Assembly (NCBI GenBank): GCA_003415625.1
Contig: PYIU01000011.1
Location: forward strand, 2,307,001 to 2,371,000
Source of the DNA: Aquanectria penicillioides
Taxonomy: Eukaryota > Ascomycota > Sordariomycetes > Hypocreales > Nectriaceae
DNA length: 64,000 nucleotides
Direction: 5' to 3'
Shown here: one piece after another, positions 23,374 through 33,665 of the stretch
Layout: every line of letters begins with the position of its first letter
Numbering within the stretch: the first letter of the stretch is position 1
Made by a program: the position numbers and the translations under genes
The notes under the pieces: model-generated
The model's database searches: none
What the model was told of the DNA's origin: nothing
What the model saw: the letters and a program-made list of their open reading frames with translations, nothing else

Positions 23374-24144
23374 ATGGGCCATCCAGAAGAAGCATACGAC
23401 GAAAAAGAGGCTAAATATGACCGACTACCTCCCTACCAAGTAACTGAGAATGAAGCAACCAATTCTCATCCACCAGACTATACGCCATTCCCATCCTCAA
23501 CCGCCACCGGCTCCGCAAAAGTTGCAAATTTCCCACTCGAATTCAATATTTATCAGAAATCCTCTAATAGCAGCACCATTGGCGAGCATCAGAACCAGCC
23601 GTTGTACTTTGTTGCCTGGCATACAGGGTTATTCAGCTCACCTCCAGTGGTTCTGCACTCGGGCCCGGACAAGTCGTTCCCGCGATTGGCTTCGTTCGAG
23701 TGGCGGGGATTTCAGCGCGACTTCTATGTTGAAATGCCGCCCCTTCCTGGATCCATTGCCACATCTGCTAGGGAGACTATTGAGGCGATCCGCAGTACGT
23801 CCAGATTACAGCATTACGCATACCGGTTCCATATCGAAGTCGGGCCCAAAAACGTACGAGAGGCCTTTGAGTGGCGACACTCACGGGACAAGCAGAATGC
23901 TGGATGGGAACTTGTGCGACTGATGAAGAGTGAAACAGATGCGGGTAGAGGCGATGGAAAGTGCACAGAAGACGAGGGCAATGAAGTTGTTGCTTCATGG
24001 ACATCAGTGGCCAGAAGCTTCACGAAGGGTGCCGCGTTCCGGTTTTCTGGCAGTGGGCTCTCTGGTGAACTTGGTGAGAGATGGGCCATTATGGCAGTGA
24101 TCACAGGCTGTGGTCTTTACGGCGCTTTCTCTAATGCTACATAG
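23374..24144 (+). CDS. Conserved fungal hypothetical protein
   Basis: I do not recognise a named family. The frame is open from 23164, but the ATG at 23374 (MGHPEEAYDEKEAKYDRLPPYQ) fits fungal proteins of this type better and gives about 256 residues. Features: an acidic Pro/Ser-rich N-terminus with a PPDY motif, a central beta-rich stretch (LYFVAWHTG, VVLHSGPD) and FEWRHSRDKQNAGWELVRL, a pattern I associate with uncharacterised fungal proteins. Near the C-terminus there is a short hydrophobic stretch. No signal peptide was seen. Confidence 0.6.
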   Translation: MGHPEEAYDEKEAKYDRLPPYQVTENEATNSHPPDYTPFPSSTATGSAKVANFPLEFNIYQKSSNSSTIGEHQNQPLYFVAWHTGLFSSPPVVLHSGPDKSFPRLASFEWRGFQRDFYVEMPPLPGSIATSARETIEAIRSTSRLQHYAYRFHIEVGPKNVREAFEWRHSRDKQNAGWELVRLMKSETDAGRGDGKCTEDEGNEVVASWTSVARSFTKGAAFRFSGSGLSGELGERWAIMAVITGCGLYGAFSNAT

Positions 24145-24750
24145 TTGTTTAATAGCAAGATGTGTTCTGAAGCAGGCATTGATATTTGATTGTTTGTAAT
24201 GTATTGAGAGTCCTGTATTGGATATATTTTAAATCGAATGGCAAATGTATTGATAACTCAACTTGAGTTTTGAATAATTGAGTTACAGAGTCAACTTTTG
24301 GCAAATCAACACCACAGCCAAGTGAATCTACATGAGCAAGCGGTCAGATGTTACTTGGTGCATCTTCGTGATCCTGACTAGACTACTCGTCAAGAAGTCG
24401 TAGTATCTTAGGCCCAATGCAATGCACTACCATACCTACTTGAAATGAACAATGATTTATCTCTGAGACCTTGCCGCGATGCATTTCGACAGATCTGCTT
24501 CCTGTGACCTGGGAATCAAAGTTGTTCACATGACTAATTGATCTTCGTTTGCATCAAGGATCTTGGGCAGTCGAAAAGCGGAGATGCTCGGCTACCTTTA
24601 AACGCATGTGGATTCCCAATGCGACCACGCCTTTTGAATGACGCATGATTGGGAAATTGCCGCAGAAAAGCGATAAGCAATTGGTGAAAACCAAAACCTG
24701 CTTGTCTTGTCATTATACTTAGCCTTGCTCACCTTTGATCACTACGTGCA
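24145..24750. other. Intergenic, MFS transporter promoter
   Basis: Non-coding DNA upstream of the MFS gene. No site was recognised, and neither the cluster A nor the regulon B motif is present. Confidence 0.45.
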
Positions 24751-26262
24751 ATGGCAACTTCAGTAATACCATTGGACAATGTCGCGCGGCCTGGTTCCCC
24801 AGCTCCCTCACTTAGCCGAGTGGTGGAAGCTGGTGTGGATGAGTGTCATGATACTGAGCCGTCACACGTTGCTCCGAACGCGGAGGTGACAAATTGGTAT
24901 GCGATCTCATTCATTCAGATTATTGTATATTCCTGTGAAACTTACCTTTTCTCAATCAATAGGAAGCCAGTGGTTATCACGATTGCCTCCTTCGCGATTG
25001 TCTTCACCTGCTGTGGTCTCAACTTTGCCTTCGGTGTTTATCAGGAACTATACGAGACCATGGCTCGAGAGCCTGGCACGCCGTTTACAGGAGCTACTCC
25101 AGCGCAGATTGACTTGATCGGCACGTTGTCAATCTCGCTGATGACTATGGGTGCCCCATTTATCGTGGCCTGGGCTAAGCGCTTCTCCCCTCGTTGGGTG
25201 TCCTTCGTTGGTGGTTTCATTTTTGGACTCGCCCTCGTCCTGTCTAGCTTTGGCACCAAACTATGGCATTTCCAGCTTACCCAAGGGTTGCTCCTTGGTA
25301 TCGGCACTTGCTCATCATACATGGTAGCCGTCACCATCTCTCCAACCTGGTTCACAGCTCGTCGAGGACTGGGCATGGGAGTCGTCCTCTCTGGTACCGG
25401 CGTCGGCGGATTAGTCTGGGCACCGGCTCTCAAGGCTTGCATTGACACGATGGGATTCCGAAACACCTTGAGACTGACGGGTGCCGTGTCTTTTGTGCTC
25501 GTTGCCGCCGCAAGCGCAGCTATGGCCTGGGAACCTGTTACGCGAGCCCAGCTGCAAGTCGAAAACACCACACGCCTCAGCCGTGCCGATGGCATCTTGA
25601 ATGTGCCGCTTGTGGACATAAGAGTCGCCAGGACACGAAGGTTCATCGCCCAGGCTCTTGGCGCCATCTTTCAAGCCGCTGCATATTATACGCCCGTCTT
25701 CTTCTTCGCATCTTTTTCTAGAACACTTGGATACAGCGCCACGGCGGGCGCAAACTTCATTGCCATTAGCAACGCGTGCAACGCCGTGGGTAAAATCATC
25801 ATTGGTCATGCTGCCGATCGAGTTGGGCGCTTGAATACTCTCTTCTTGACCACCCTCCTCAGTGCCGTGGTGACGCTGGCTCTGTGGGTGCCGTCCACCC
25901 TGCACCATCAAGAGTCTAGCTCGCGGAATCTCTTTATTTCATTCACTATTTTGTACGGAATTTTTGCCAGTGCCTACGTCTCGCTGTTTCCTGCAAGCCT
26001 CGTGGAGCTGTTTGGCGCGCAAAACTTTGCTTCTGTCAATGGTGCGTTATACATGGTGCGCGGCATGGCCACTATGATTGGCACTCCAGTTGGAGGTGTG
26101 CTAATCCGCGGCTCAACTTCGATGATCGGACCGAAATCGTACGAGGGAATGTCAATACTTGTCGGCGCACTTCTATTTGGTGCCACAGCCTCGGTTTTGT
26201 GGGTTAGATTGGAGGCCATGGTTGGTCCTGATGGAAAGGCGCGTTGGAACTGGAAGTTGTAA
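24751..26262 (+). CDS. MFS transporter, monocarboxylate-porter (MCT) type
   Basis: About 480 residues with twelve predicted membrane helices. The first helix region (FCxxLNFAFGVYQELY type: CCGLNFAFGVYQELYETM), the extracellular TPAQIDLIGTLSISL and the repeat-like SGTGVGGLVWAP are typical of fungal MCT/MCH-like permeases. A 66 nt intron (24897-24962) keeps frame, so a naive reading adds 22 residues after VTNW. The loop GHAADRVGRLNTL between helices 8 and 9 is an MFS signature. Likely a plasma-membrane carrier for a monocarboxylate or similar organic acid. It sits 0.8 kb upstream of an FAD monooxygenase on the same strand, so the pair may import and oxidise the same compound. Confidence 0.85.
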   Translation: MATSVIPLDNVARPGSPAPSLSRVVEAGVDECHDTEPSHVAPNAEVTNWYAISFIQIIVYSCETYLFSINRKPVVITIASFAIVFTCCGLNFAFGVYQELYETMAREPGTPFTGATPAQIDLIGTLSISLMTMGAPFIVAWAKRFSPRWVSFVGGFIFGLALVLSSFGTKLWHFQLTQGLLLGIGTCSSYMVAVTISPTWFTARRGLGMGVVLSGTGVGGLVWAPALKACIDTMGFRNTLRLTGAVSFVLVAAASAAMAWEPVTRAQLQVENTTRLSRADGILNVPLVDIRVARTRRFIAQALGAIFQAAAYYTPVFFFASFSRTLGYSATAGANFIAISNACNAVGKIIIGHAADRVGRLNTLFLTTLLSAVVTLALWVPSTLHHQESSSRNLFISFTILYGIFASAYVSLFPASLVELFGAQNFASVNGALYMVRGMATMIGTPVGGVLIRGSTSMIGPKSYEGMSILVGALLFGATASVLWVRLEAMVGPDGKARWNWKL

Positions 26263-27042
26263 CACAGCAAAACCAGCCCGCGTTTCGCATCGTCTCTTAA
26301 TGTTAGGATCTTGGGGCTTTAGTAAGAAAATGTGACCATTTATGAATTCAATCTTCTTACAAGAGGAGTGTAAATTATACCCCTACTCCCCATGTGGATG
26401 CACCATCCGGGCGACTTTGGGCCTCGGTAGCGAGCATGTATTATGCGCGGCTTCTTATAAGAGTCCATCTCCGCTGCTTTGCTGAGCTTTCATCGCTGGG
26501 GCTCATCATTACTTATAAATCAGATTAGATCCCGCATAAGCCGTCATCTGTATTAGGTTGAATGTCTGTCTGTGTCCTGAAAATCCCTTGACTCGGTTGT
26601 ACCGAATTCTAGATTTCCAGCCACCCGAATCTTCACTTGAGACGGTTTCGTAGAGCCTTGGTGGAGCCTTGAGCACCCTCGTGCCCTCGTTTCTGTTGGG
26701 AATGATGATGATTTCTCTCCTCGAGCGAGGCTGCTCGCCTCATTCGGTCGCCGCATATTGCTCCTTTGGGATTGCTTGAAATTGCTGACAATCATTGCTC
26801 TTCCTCTATTCCAATTTGAGACATCAGTCCCCTGGCATCCAGTCCCGAGTGAGGGGCGACATCTAGACGCGTGGACGCCATCTTTTAACTTTGTTTTCGC
26901 CGGATTAATAATGCCGTCGCCATCGCGTCTTGGCAAAGACCGAAGACCGAACTCGATCTCCACATTTCCGATAAATAGAGCTGTGTCTGTCTGTCCGTCC
27001 TTTTGAGTTGAACAGGGCATTCATAGCTTCTGCCACTTACAG
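26263..27042. other. Intergenic
   Basis: Between the MFS gene and the FAD monooxygenase. Open frames on both strands lack family features. One isolated CCTCGG lies near 26422. Confidence 0.45.
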
Positions 27043-28218
27043 ATGTCAGCTACCAAGCCAATCCTTATTTCGGGGGCTGGGCTCTCATCCCTTTTACTCG
27101 CCCAGTCCTTGCGACAGTCCAGTATCCCGTTCAGAATCTTTGAACGTGATGCAGCATTTGCGTTTCGTGCCCAGGGCTATCGCCTGCGCCTATCTTCCGA
27201 GGGGTTAGACGCCATTGAATCGGTTCTCAGCCCCCAACTATGGCAGAAATTCTGGGACACGTGCGGAAAGACGGCGGGTAGCGGATTCACTGCATTCGAT
27301 GCTGTCACGGGTGAGCAGACAGAGCATGTGGTACCCGAGAAGCTAGCTTCGCGAGGCGGCCAGGTTGTTGGAGTAGCTCGTGGAGAGATGCGGAAAGTCT
27401 TTGCAGAAGGCTGCGAAGAACACATCGAATGGGCTAAGCACGTCACGGGCTACGAATTGACTGACGGCGGCGTCAGAGCAATCTTCGCCGATGGCAGCAA
27501 GTCTATCGAAGGCTCCATGCTCATTGCCGGCGAAGGCATCTACTCCAAGATTGCCAAGCAAGTTTCTGGTGGGAAGCTCAAGGTCTACGACACCGGTGCC
27601 AGGGGGATCCACGGCCAGGCGCCTACTACAGCATTCAAAGGTCTAGGCGAGGGTGTCTTCAGGCTACAGGATCGCGCACGTCCAGACGGCTCCGCCTTCA
27701 TCATGACCAACGTCCGCGCCGGCGACATGGACGACCCCAACATGCAGTTTGGATGGACTATGGGCGGCCAACCGGGCGTCATTCGTGCCCCCAATGACGA
27801 CTACACCATTGTTGGCAAGCAGGCTGCAGATATTGCCAAGTTCATCAGCAAGGACTGGCATCCACGCTTCAAGCCATTGTTTGACGAGATGATCGAGGAT
27901 GACGCTGCCTTCTGGAAGATCACCTGTTCAACACCTTCCGGAGTGCCGGAATGGCCCAATGAGCCCCGCGTCACCGTAATTGGTGATGCTGCCCATTCGA
28001 TGACACCTGCAGGAGGTCTTGGAGCCAACACCGCCGTTCGAGATTCTGCCCTGCTAGGAAGGTTGTTGCGTGAGGCCGGTGGTTACGCACCCGGAGTGAC
28101 CGCAGCTTACGAGAAGGAGATGCGGGACTATGGCAGCAAGGCCGTTCATGAGAGCTATACTTTGGCTTCTGATGTATTCAACATTCACATCGACGAAGCC
28201 ACTACGCTGACAGTATAG
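27043..28218 (+). CDS. FAD-dependent monooxygenase (aromatic hydroxylase-like)
   Basis: A 391-residue intronless flavoprotein of the PheA/UbiH/salicylate-hydroxylase type. The N-terminal dinucleotide fold ISGAGLSSLLLAQSL has Ser where the third Gly of GxGxxG usually is. It is followed by the acidic end of strand 2 (FERD), the middle motif GEGIYSKI in place of the usual GADG, and the FAD-ribityl motif VIGDAAHSMTPAGGLGANTA. It would hydroxylate an aromatic or related ring using NAD(P)H. The N-terminus starts directly with the Rossmann strand, so it is cytosolic. It is next to an MFS acid transporter. The substrate cannot be inferred. Confidence 0.85.
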   Translation: MSATKPILISGAGLSSLLLAQSLRQSSIPFRIFERDAAFAFRAQGYRLRLSSEGLDAIESVLSPQLWQKFWDTCGKTAGSGFTAFDAVTGEQTEHVVPEKLASRGGQVVGVARGEMRKVFAEGCEEHIEWAKHVTGYELTDGGVRAIFADGSKSIEGSMLIAGEGIYSKIAKQVSGGKLKVYDTGARGIHGQAPTTAFKGLGEGVFRLQDRARPDGSAFIMTNVRAGDMDDPNMQFGWTMGGQPGVIRAPNDDYTIVGKQAADIAKFISKDWHPRFKPLFDEMIEDDAAFWKITCSTPSGVPEWPNEPRVTVIGDAAHSMTPAGGLGANTAVRDSALLGRLLREAGGYAPGVTAAYEKEMRDYGSKAVHESYTLASDVFNIHIDEATTLTV

Positions 28219-28370
28219 ATGAAATCATTCCGAATATGGCAGACCATGAAATAAATTAACAAATATTAATAAGTCCAGTCTATTCTTTTTATATTTCTTG
28301 CTGTATTTGAGGTTCGCCGTCGTAGAATCAAGCGAAATCTCAACAGCCAGTCCAGCCCGGTAATCCAAGC

Positions 28371-28552
28371 TTACACTTCAGCTTCTAGTACTTCAATGTG
28401 CTCCATCTTAGCCAAACTTCCCGCCTTAAATAAGTTGCGCAGCGTTGCAAACACATGATATCCTTGTTCCTGGAAAGTCTCGGCGAGTTCTGCGCCGATA
28501 CCACCCTCGCTACAGCAATAATGAGGGCTGTTTGCTTAGATTTTAGGTTCAT
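28371..28552 (-). pseudogene. Short-chain dehydrogenase/reductase relic
   Basis: On the reverse strand an ATG at 28552 begins MNLKSKQTALII, then a one-base deletion disrupts the cofactor motif (expected TGCSEGGIG; CSEGGIGAELAETFQ continues in the next frame). It reads on through YHVFATLRNLFKAGSLAKME and IEVLEAEV to a stop at 28371. This is the N-terminal NAD(P)-binding part of an SDR related to fungal 1-acyldihydroxyacetone-phosphate-reductase-like enzymes. No catalytic Tyr-Lys region follows. It is a truncated, frameshifted remnant between the FAD monooxygenase and the NCS1 permease. Confidence 0.7.
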
Positions 28553-29231
28553 TATTGAGGTCGTAATGACTGCAAGAGAATGCCAGTAACAATGAAAGTG
28601 GTTTGAAATCCGTAAAGGACATGGTTATATTGGGCGATGGGCCAACAAATATCTATTTGAAGGGGATGTTATATATACACTTCTGTTTATTAACAACATG
28701 GCTTAAAGGTTTACATTGATCCGAATCATCGCAAGCACAACGGTGTCCTGGAATGAATTTTGAACTCCGCAAGACTTTGTACTACTTTCCTGTCTTTACT
28801 TGTGCCATCTAATTCAGCCGCGCTCACGTCATCGGTCGATTATCCGTCCGAGTGGAGCCAATGCTAAGCCGGAGGATAGTCGCTAATTCATGCATTTCTC
28901 ACAGCGGATGACATCTCTCAAACATCACTCCGACGAAGCTTAGGACTCTCGGTGCGCTAAATTACTTTGATTTGCTAAATACGATATTATTGCGGCGGTC
29001 TCGGTGACAAACCGGTAACATGTTTCGCCGCAATAGTGGGCTTTCACAAAAAGAGAACTATCGCGTCCGGATCCCCAATGTTTCTGGCCCCAGATTTGTC
29101 CTGTCACTGACTCGAGATCTCGAATTAAATAATCTTCAAATAGTAAGGCATTGCTATACTGCAAAGGAGGAAGTACGCAGCACTAACTCTCCAGCTTCAT
29201 TCATCTATCTTAGTTAGAGTAGTATCCCCGA
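28553..29231. other. Intergenic
   Basis: Contains nothing recognisable beyond short frames. It lies between the SDR relic and the 3' end of the NCS1 permease gene. Confidence 0.45.
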
Positions 29232-30986
29232 TTAACACATATTATCCGATCCTAACGCCCTTTTCTTGTCGTCCAATCCCTCGCTCATTGGCACTCCACT
29301 CCCCTCCACAGGCACAGCCTCCAGAATTGCATCAGCCTCGGCAGTCATCTCCTCAAACTGATGCACCTTGTCCAAGGTCTCGGCCGGGAAGAAAATGTTA
29401 AGAAGATAGTATGTAACTCCACTCATCACCAAGCTCAAAAGGTAGCCCATGTACCACATGTGCTGGGCGCCATCGGCAACCGTAACGGTACCAAAGGTGG
29501 CGACGAATCCGGGGAACGGCAGAACCACACCAATGATCCAGGCTGCGATAGCTCGCAGGTTCCAGCCATGCCAGTACCAATAACGAGATCGACTGTTGCC
29601 AATGTACAACTCGCGAATGCTAAAGTTACCTTTGCAGACGAAGAAGTAATCGACAATGCAAATAGCGGCAAAGGGGCCCATTAGAATCGAGTATCCAGAA
29701 AGGAAGGTCAACAGTGACTTGGCGCTCTTGACGATCTTCCAGGGGACAAGCGGGAAAACCAGCATCGCGCAGAGCACTTGGCCTCGCCGGATGGTGATCC
29801 ACTTAGGAGCCAGTCCAGCAATATCACTACCGAATGGAAGCGAGTTGGCAGCAACGTTGGTGCCCAGGATGGCGACGGCGAAAGCAAAGGAGGCAAGGAA
29901 AACCAGGCCGCGAGAAGCCGGAGACATCTCATAGTAGTCAAGAGCAGCGCCCAGGACGTCCCAAAGATTCCAGTAAGCCTTGCCCCAGAAGTTTGAGGTG
30001 GCGCTGGCAACCAGAATACCGAAAAGTGCGGGAAGAGCACTGAAGATGGGGTAGGTGATGAGCTGAGACCACGACTGGTCGCTGGGCTTGCGAGCATATC
30101 GCGCAATATCGGCCTGAGCGACAATCAAAGCAGAGCACCCTCCAAATCCAGAGTTGAGAGCGCTCATCCAGAGCCAACCGTAGTAGCTGTGGTCGCTGAG
30201 CTTTGGCGAGACCTGGAAACTGGGGCCAATAGATCCACCGTTCAGCACAACGGCCCAGATCAAGACTGCAAAGCAGGCCGGGCCGACCATGCAGGACTTT
30301 GCGACAAAGTACCAGTTGAGGTTTCGAGGGTGGATGAAAATGAAGGGCATAGAAAGAGTCCAGAAAATGAACAACGAGACCATGAGTTGCGTGGTGATGC
30401 CCTGGCTCGTAGGAATGGTATTAGCGACCGAATGCCACGAAGGCCAGATGCAGCGGAGGCAGATGGAAACGAAGTTGGCTCCGTAAAAGGCGTTGACGGC
30501 AAACCAAATAGCGGCCTGCGTATAGTTAATACCCCAAAATCGGCAACTTTTATAACATGGGCTATTTCTTACCACAATGCATCGAGAGCCAATTGCAAAG
30601 TAACTCCCCCACATTCCAAAGCTCGCTCGCGCGTACACGGGGAAACCAATATGGTACGCAGCAGGGCCACGACCGTTTCCAACAAGCAGAAACGCTCCGA
30701 TCAAGTGGGAAATGACAACAGCGAGCCATGACGCGTACCACGGCATTCCCAGGGCAATCATTGCACTACCAGTTGTCCAGGTGCCCGTGGCGAACGACGA
30801 CGCCAGCCAGAAGGAAAAGTAGTGAACCCAAGTCCATGTTCGGAACTCTGGCTTTGTCGGGTCGAGATCATGGTTTGACCAGACATGTCCGCCGAGGTTT
30901 TTCTCGGACGCAGCGGCGCTCGATGCGTTTTGCGGCGCCTCAAGCCGCTGCTTGAGGTCCTGCCACGAGAACTGAAACCGGGGCAT
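29232..30986 (-). CDS. NCS1-family permease (uracil/allantoin/hydantoin type)
   Basis: About 565 residues, twelve membrane helices. The ATG at 30986 gives MPRFQFSWQDLKQRLEAPQ, the usual start of Fur-type fungal permeases. A 57 nt intron (30516-30572) lies inside the frame and must be removed, joining SRCIV to AAIWFAVNAF. Visible: NHDLDPTKPEFRTWTWVHYFSFW, GARASFG-like YARASFGMWGSYFA, QADIARYARKP and GPFAAICIVDYF. NCS1 carriers import uracil, uridine, allantoin, hydantoins or related ring compounds with H+ or Na+. This is the first gene of regulon B: an inverted repeat CGGACT-N11-AGTCCG lies upstream. Its neighbours are an aminotransferase, an amidase and a D-amino-acid oxidase, consistent with uptake of a nitrogenous substrate. 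Confidence 0.87.
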   Translation of the reverse strand: MPRFQFSWQDLKQRLEAPQNASSAAASEKNLGGHVWSNHDLDPTKPEFRTWTWVHYFSFWLASSFATGTWTTGSAMIALGMPWYASWLAVVISHLIGAFLLVGNGRGPAAYHIGFPVYARASFGMWGSYFAIGSRCIVVRNSPCYKSCRFWGINYTQAAIWFAVNAFYGANFVSICLRCIWPSWHSVANTIPTSQGITTQLMVSLFIFWTLSMPFIFIHPRNLNWYFVAKSCMVGPACFAVLIWAVVLNGGSIGPSFQVSPKLSDHSYYGWLWMSALNSGFGGCSALIVAQADIARYARKPSDQSWSQLITYPIFSALPALFGILVASATSNFWGKAYWNLWDVLGAALDYYEMSPASRGLVFLASFAFAVAILGTNVAANSLPFGSDIAGLAPKWITIRRGQVLCAMLVFPLVPWKIVKSAKSLLTFLSGYSILMGPFAAICIVDYFFVCKGNFSIRELYIGNSRSRYWYWHGWNLRAIAAWIIGVVLPFPGFVATFGTVTVADGAQHMWYMGYLLSLVMSGVTYYLLNIFFPAETLDKVHQFEEMTAEADAILEAVPVEGSGVPMSEGLDDKKRALGSDNMC

Positions 30987-31598
30987 TTGTGTGTCTCGAA
31001 CGCAGCTGAAGATAGAATAATTAGTCAATTAACAGGCATATCAGGGTTGTATGGTGAGATAATGGCTGTCCAATCGGGGTGGGATGGAGAAGTCATGATA
31101 TACATGTCATGGATGGACGTGCCAGTTCATGCACGAGTCTCACCGAGCTACGACGCAATCAATTGAAGCACAGCTATCATCACGCAGAGGAGTGGAGATA
31201 CGGATTGGTCAATCCTCGCGTCTTAATTCGTTACCAGGCTAATCCGGAGTGTGTTGTGGGGAAGCGGACTCGACCTTATCAAGTCCGCCTCCCCTGACTC
31301 GGGGCTTATCTCGACAGGCGTCGGAGTCATGGGAGCAAACAGCTGAGCTGTCGGACAGGCCAGCGCGTCGCCATTGCATTGGTGAGCTCAAGGTATGACC
31401 GGCAATGGGTGGCAAACAAAACATCGTAAGATTGAGATTGGGTTCATCACCTGACAGCTTAGCAGCGGACGTTTACGACGGCACCAATTTCAGTCAAATC
31501 TCAACACCAATTTCACAACATGATCAATAATCCAGTTTGGGTCTATTCAGTAAATTTGCATGTACTTGGATCTTCAGTCGTCGATAATTAAAATCTAG
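30987..31598. other. NCS1 permease promoter and aminotransferase 3' flank
   Basis: No gene. It carries the regulon B inverted repeat at 31265-31287 and an extra TGTCGGACA at 31349-31357. Confidence 0.5.
31265..31287. promoter_or_regulatory. Regulon B inverted repeat, NCS1 permease
   Basis: CGGACT (31265-31270), 11 nt spacer, AGTCCG (31282-31287): a perfect 6+6 inverted repeat about 280 bp upstream of the permease start. The same architecture appears in five other promoter regions. Confidence 0.6.
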
Positions 31599-32984
31599 TT
31601 ACAACGCTCCCGCGTTGGCTTGTTTGATTGCCTTCGCCAGTCTCTCAATACCCTCAACTAGCATGTCCTCTTCATTCCATGCACAGCATAGTCTCGCTCC
31701 ATGGTAATACGTATCCTTTCCTCTTTCTTTGCTACTTGAATCATCAGATACGGCAAAGATGTTCCCTGGAGCAATCCGAACATTGTAGTCGCTCAATGCA
31801 ATTTGAGCAATGGCCGATCCACTCGCCGCGCAGTTTGTAAATGAGACATAAAGAAAGAAGCCACCGGTAATCTCCTCCTCTCCATCAGCAACGAGGTGTA
31901 CTCCTAGTGGGTACAGGTGCTCCTTGATGGCATTAACCATTCCTTGCCATCGCTTCCTGTAAGTAGGAATGAGCGTTTCGTTGATGTGGCTAGACAGCGC
32001 TCCACTAGCCAACATTCTCTCCACAACGAGGGACGCAAAGTGGCCTTGGCATCCGCCAGAAACAGTTGCGCCACTTTAAACTTGTTAAAAACAGGCTTTC
32101 ATTCTTGATCAAGTTACTTACACTGTACCCATCGCCTTGGTGAATGCAGGCGTAGCTTCGAGCCAACCCACTCGGACCCCTGGGGCAACAATTTTCGAAA
32201 ATGAGCCATTGCTGACGGAGTTGCCCCATTTCGAGGTTCCAGGCATCTCTCGATCCACATCTACCAGTCGAGGCTGACAGGGAATGTTTGTATCCAAAGG
32301 AGTTTTCTCATCTGTTGGCCAACGAAGAGTGTCGTAGACATCATCGCAGACCACAAGGGCATCATGCTCTCTTGCCAACTGAATAAGTCCCTGGCGTGTC
32401 TCGAGGCCCATTGTTCTTCCACTAGGGTTGGAAAATGTGGGAATGAGGTAGATGATATGCCTATATAGCTTAGGATATCCTCCTTCAACAGTCTTGCCAG
32501 TATTCAGAGCAGTGCAATCTTCTGCGTCCTTCTTCTGCAGCCGAGCTCTTAGGAAATCAAGATCAATACCACCTGGACCCTCGGGAACTCCAAAGATCTT
32601 ACCAGCTAAGCCGCCGTCCCGGAAGATAGGACAGGCCAGGAAGTAAGTGGGTTCGACCATCCAAACGCCTCTTGTGTAAATAGGATCAGAAAATTTCTGC
32701 AGAATTGTGCTAAGTCCATTTGATGCGCCATTGGTGATGATGATTCTATCTCCGGAAACAGGGCCGGCGGCTGGTGAGTAGAGCTCGCTTAGCCACTCAG
32801 CAACGTTATCGCGAAACGACTTGCTTCCGAGTTCAGGTCCATAACGGAGCTGAAGACTAACATCCTCTTCGCGAAAAAGAGCAGCCGCGGCAGTATCCAT
32901 CGCCTGGCACGGATGAAGACGAGGAGTCGGCCATCCTCCCTGAAGATTAATGTGCTCCACGGCTTCGGTAAACTTGGCAATCAT
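31599..32984 (-). CDS. PLP-dependent aminotransferase, class I/II
   Basis: Two exons, about 430 residues, joined by an intron near 32075-32125 (AMGTV to GATVSGGCQGHF). Fold-type I features: LQLRYGPELGSKSFRDNVAEWL, the phosphate/ring region IIITNGASNGLSTIL, the NPSGRTM loop, the Asp-Tyr pair in VVCDDVYDTL, the PLP-lysine motif GSFSKIVAPGVRVGW and a C-terminal Arg in GARLCCAWNEED. It resembles fungal valine-pyruvate or aminoadipate-type aminotransferases. It is divergent from the amidase, sharing a promoter with the regulon B repeat. Expected to interconvert an amino acid released by the pathway and its 2-oxo acid. Confidence 0.85.
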
Positions 32985-33665
32985 GGTTATTAACTGAGCT
33001 TGTCAAAGACAAGAAAACGGTAGGTTGAGATGTCGACCAGGGTTGGCTAAACGAATGGGAGGCCGGTGCGGTTATCCAATTGAGGAAAGAAGTCGATACG
33101 AGTGAATCCAGGCTGCGAATTCTAGACACCCAACTTAGCAAGCCTTGTTCTTATCAGAAAGCTCGAAATGGCTGTGGTGTGCCTTGTAAACTGGTAGTAT
33201 CACAGTCAGTTGTTTCGCACCATCGGACTTTTACACTGCAAGTCCGCGTCGGACTCGGCGTGGGGCTGCAATGAGCATCTGTAATCCCCATTAGATCGGA
33301 CACTGGGCCACTGCCCGCACATTGAGGAGCATAAAATCTTAACGCATTGTGTCAAGCATAACCTAACGAAAAGAAGAAGAGCTAGAATATTCTCAGACGC
33401 TAAGTTACGTACAGAAATTATACAGAGCTGATAGGTTAATGTTAGACCATTGCTTTTGCGTGATACCTGTAGTCGAAATTTCCTGTCGGAGTCTGGAATG
33501 TCCCATATCTTTTAGATCAGCCCCAGTACTGACTCACGACTCCTCAATTCGCGGGCATTTTTCGGCAAAACCTGTGCCTCAACTATCTCCTGTGGAGTCA
33601 AAGATACAGAGGGTATTTTGGACAACAAAAACAATCCGGTTTCCAAGTCAATCTCTCAATTCATC
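32985..33665. other. Divergent promoter of aminotransferase and amidase
   Basis: Holds three CGGAC-type motifs within 80 bp (33223-33301), including the long inverted repeat at 33224-33246 and an overlapping palindrome to 33255. No gene was seen. Confidence 0.55.
33224..33255. promoter_or_regulatory. Regulon B inverted repeat plus palindrome, aminotransferase/amidase
   Basis: CGGACT (33224-33229), 11 nt, AGTCCG (33241-33246) matches the permease site exactly in half-sites and spacing. The right half also starts a palindrome AGTCCG-CGT-CGGACT (33241-33255), much like 49085-49099 in the SnoaL/deacetylase promoter. Confidence 0.65.
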
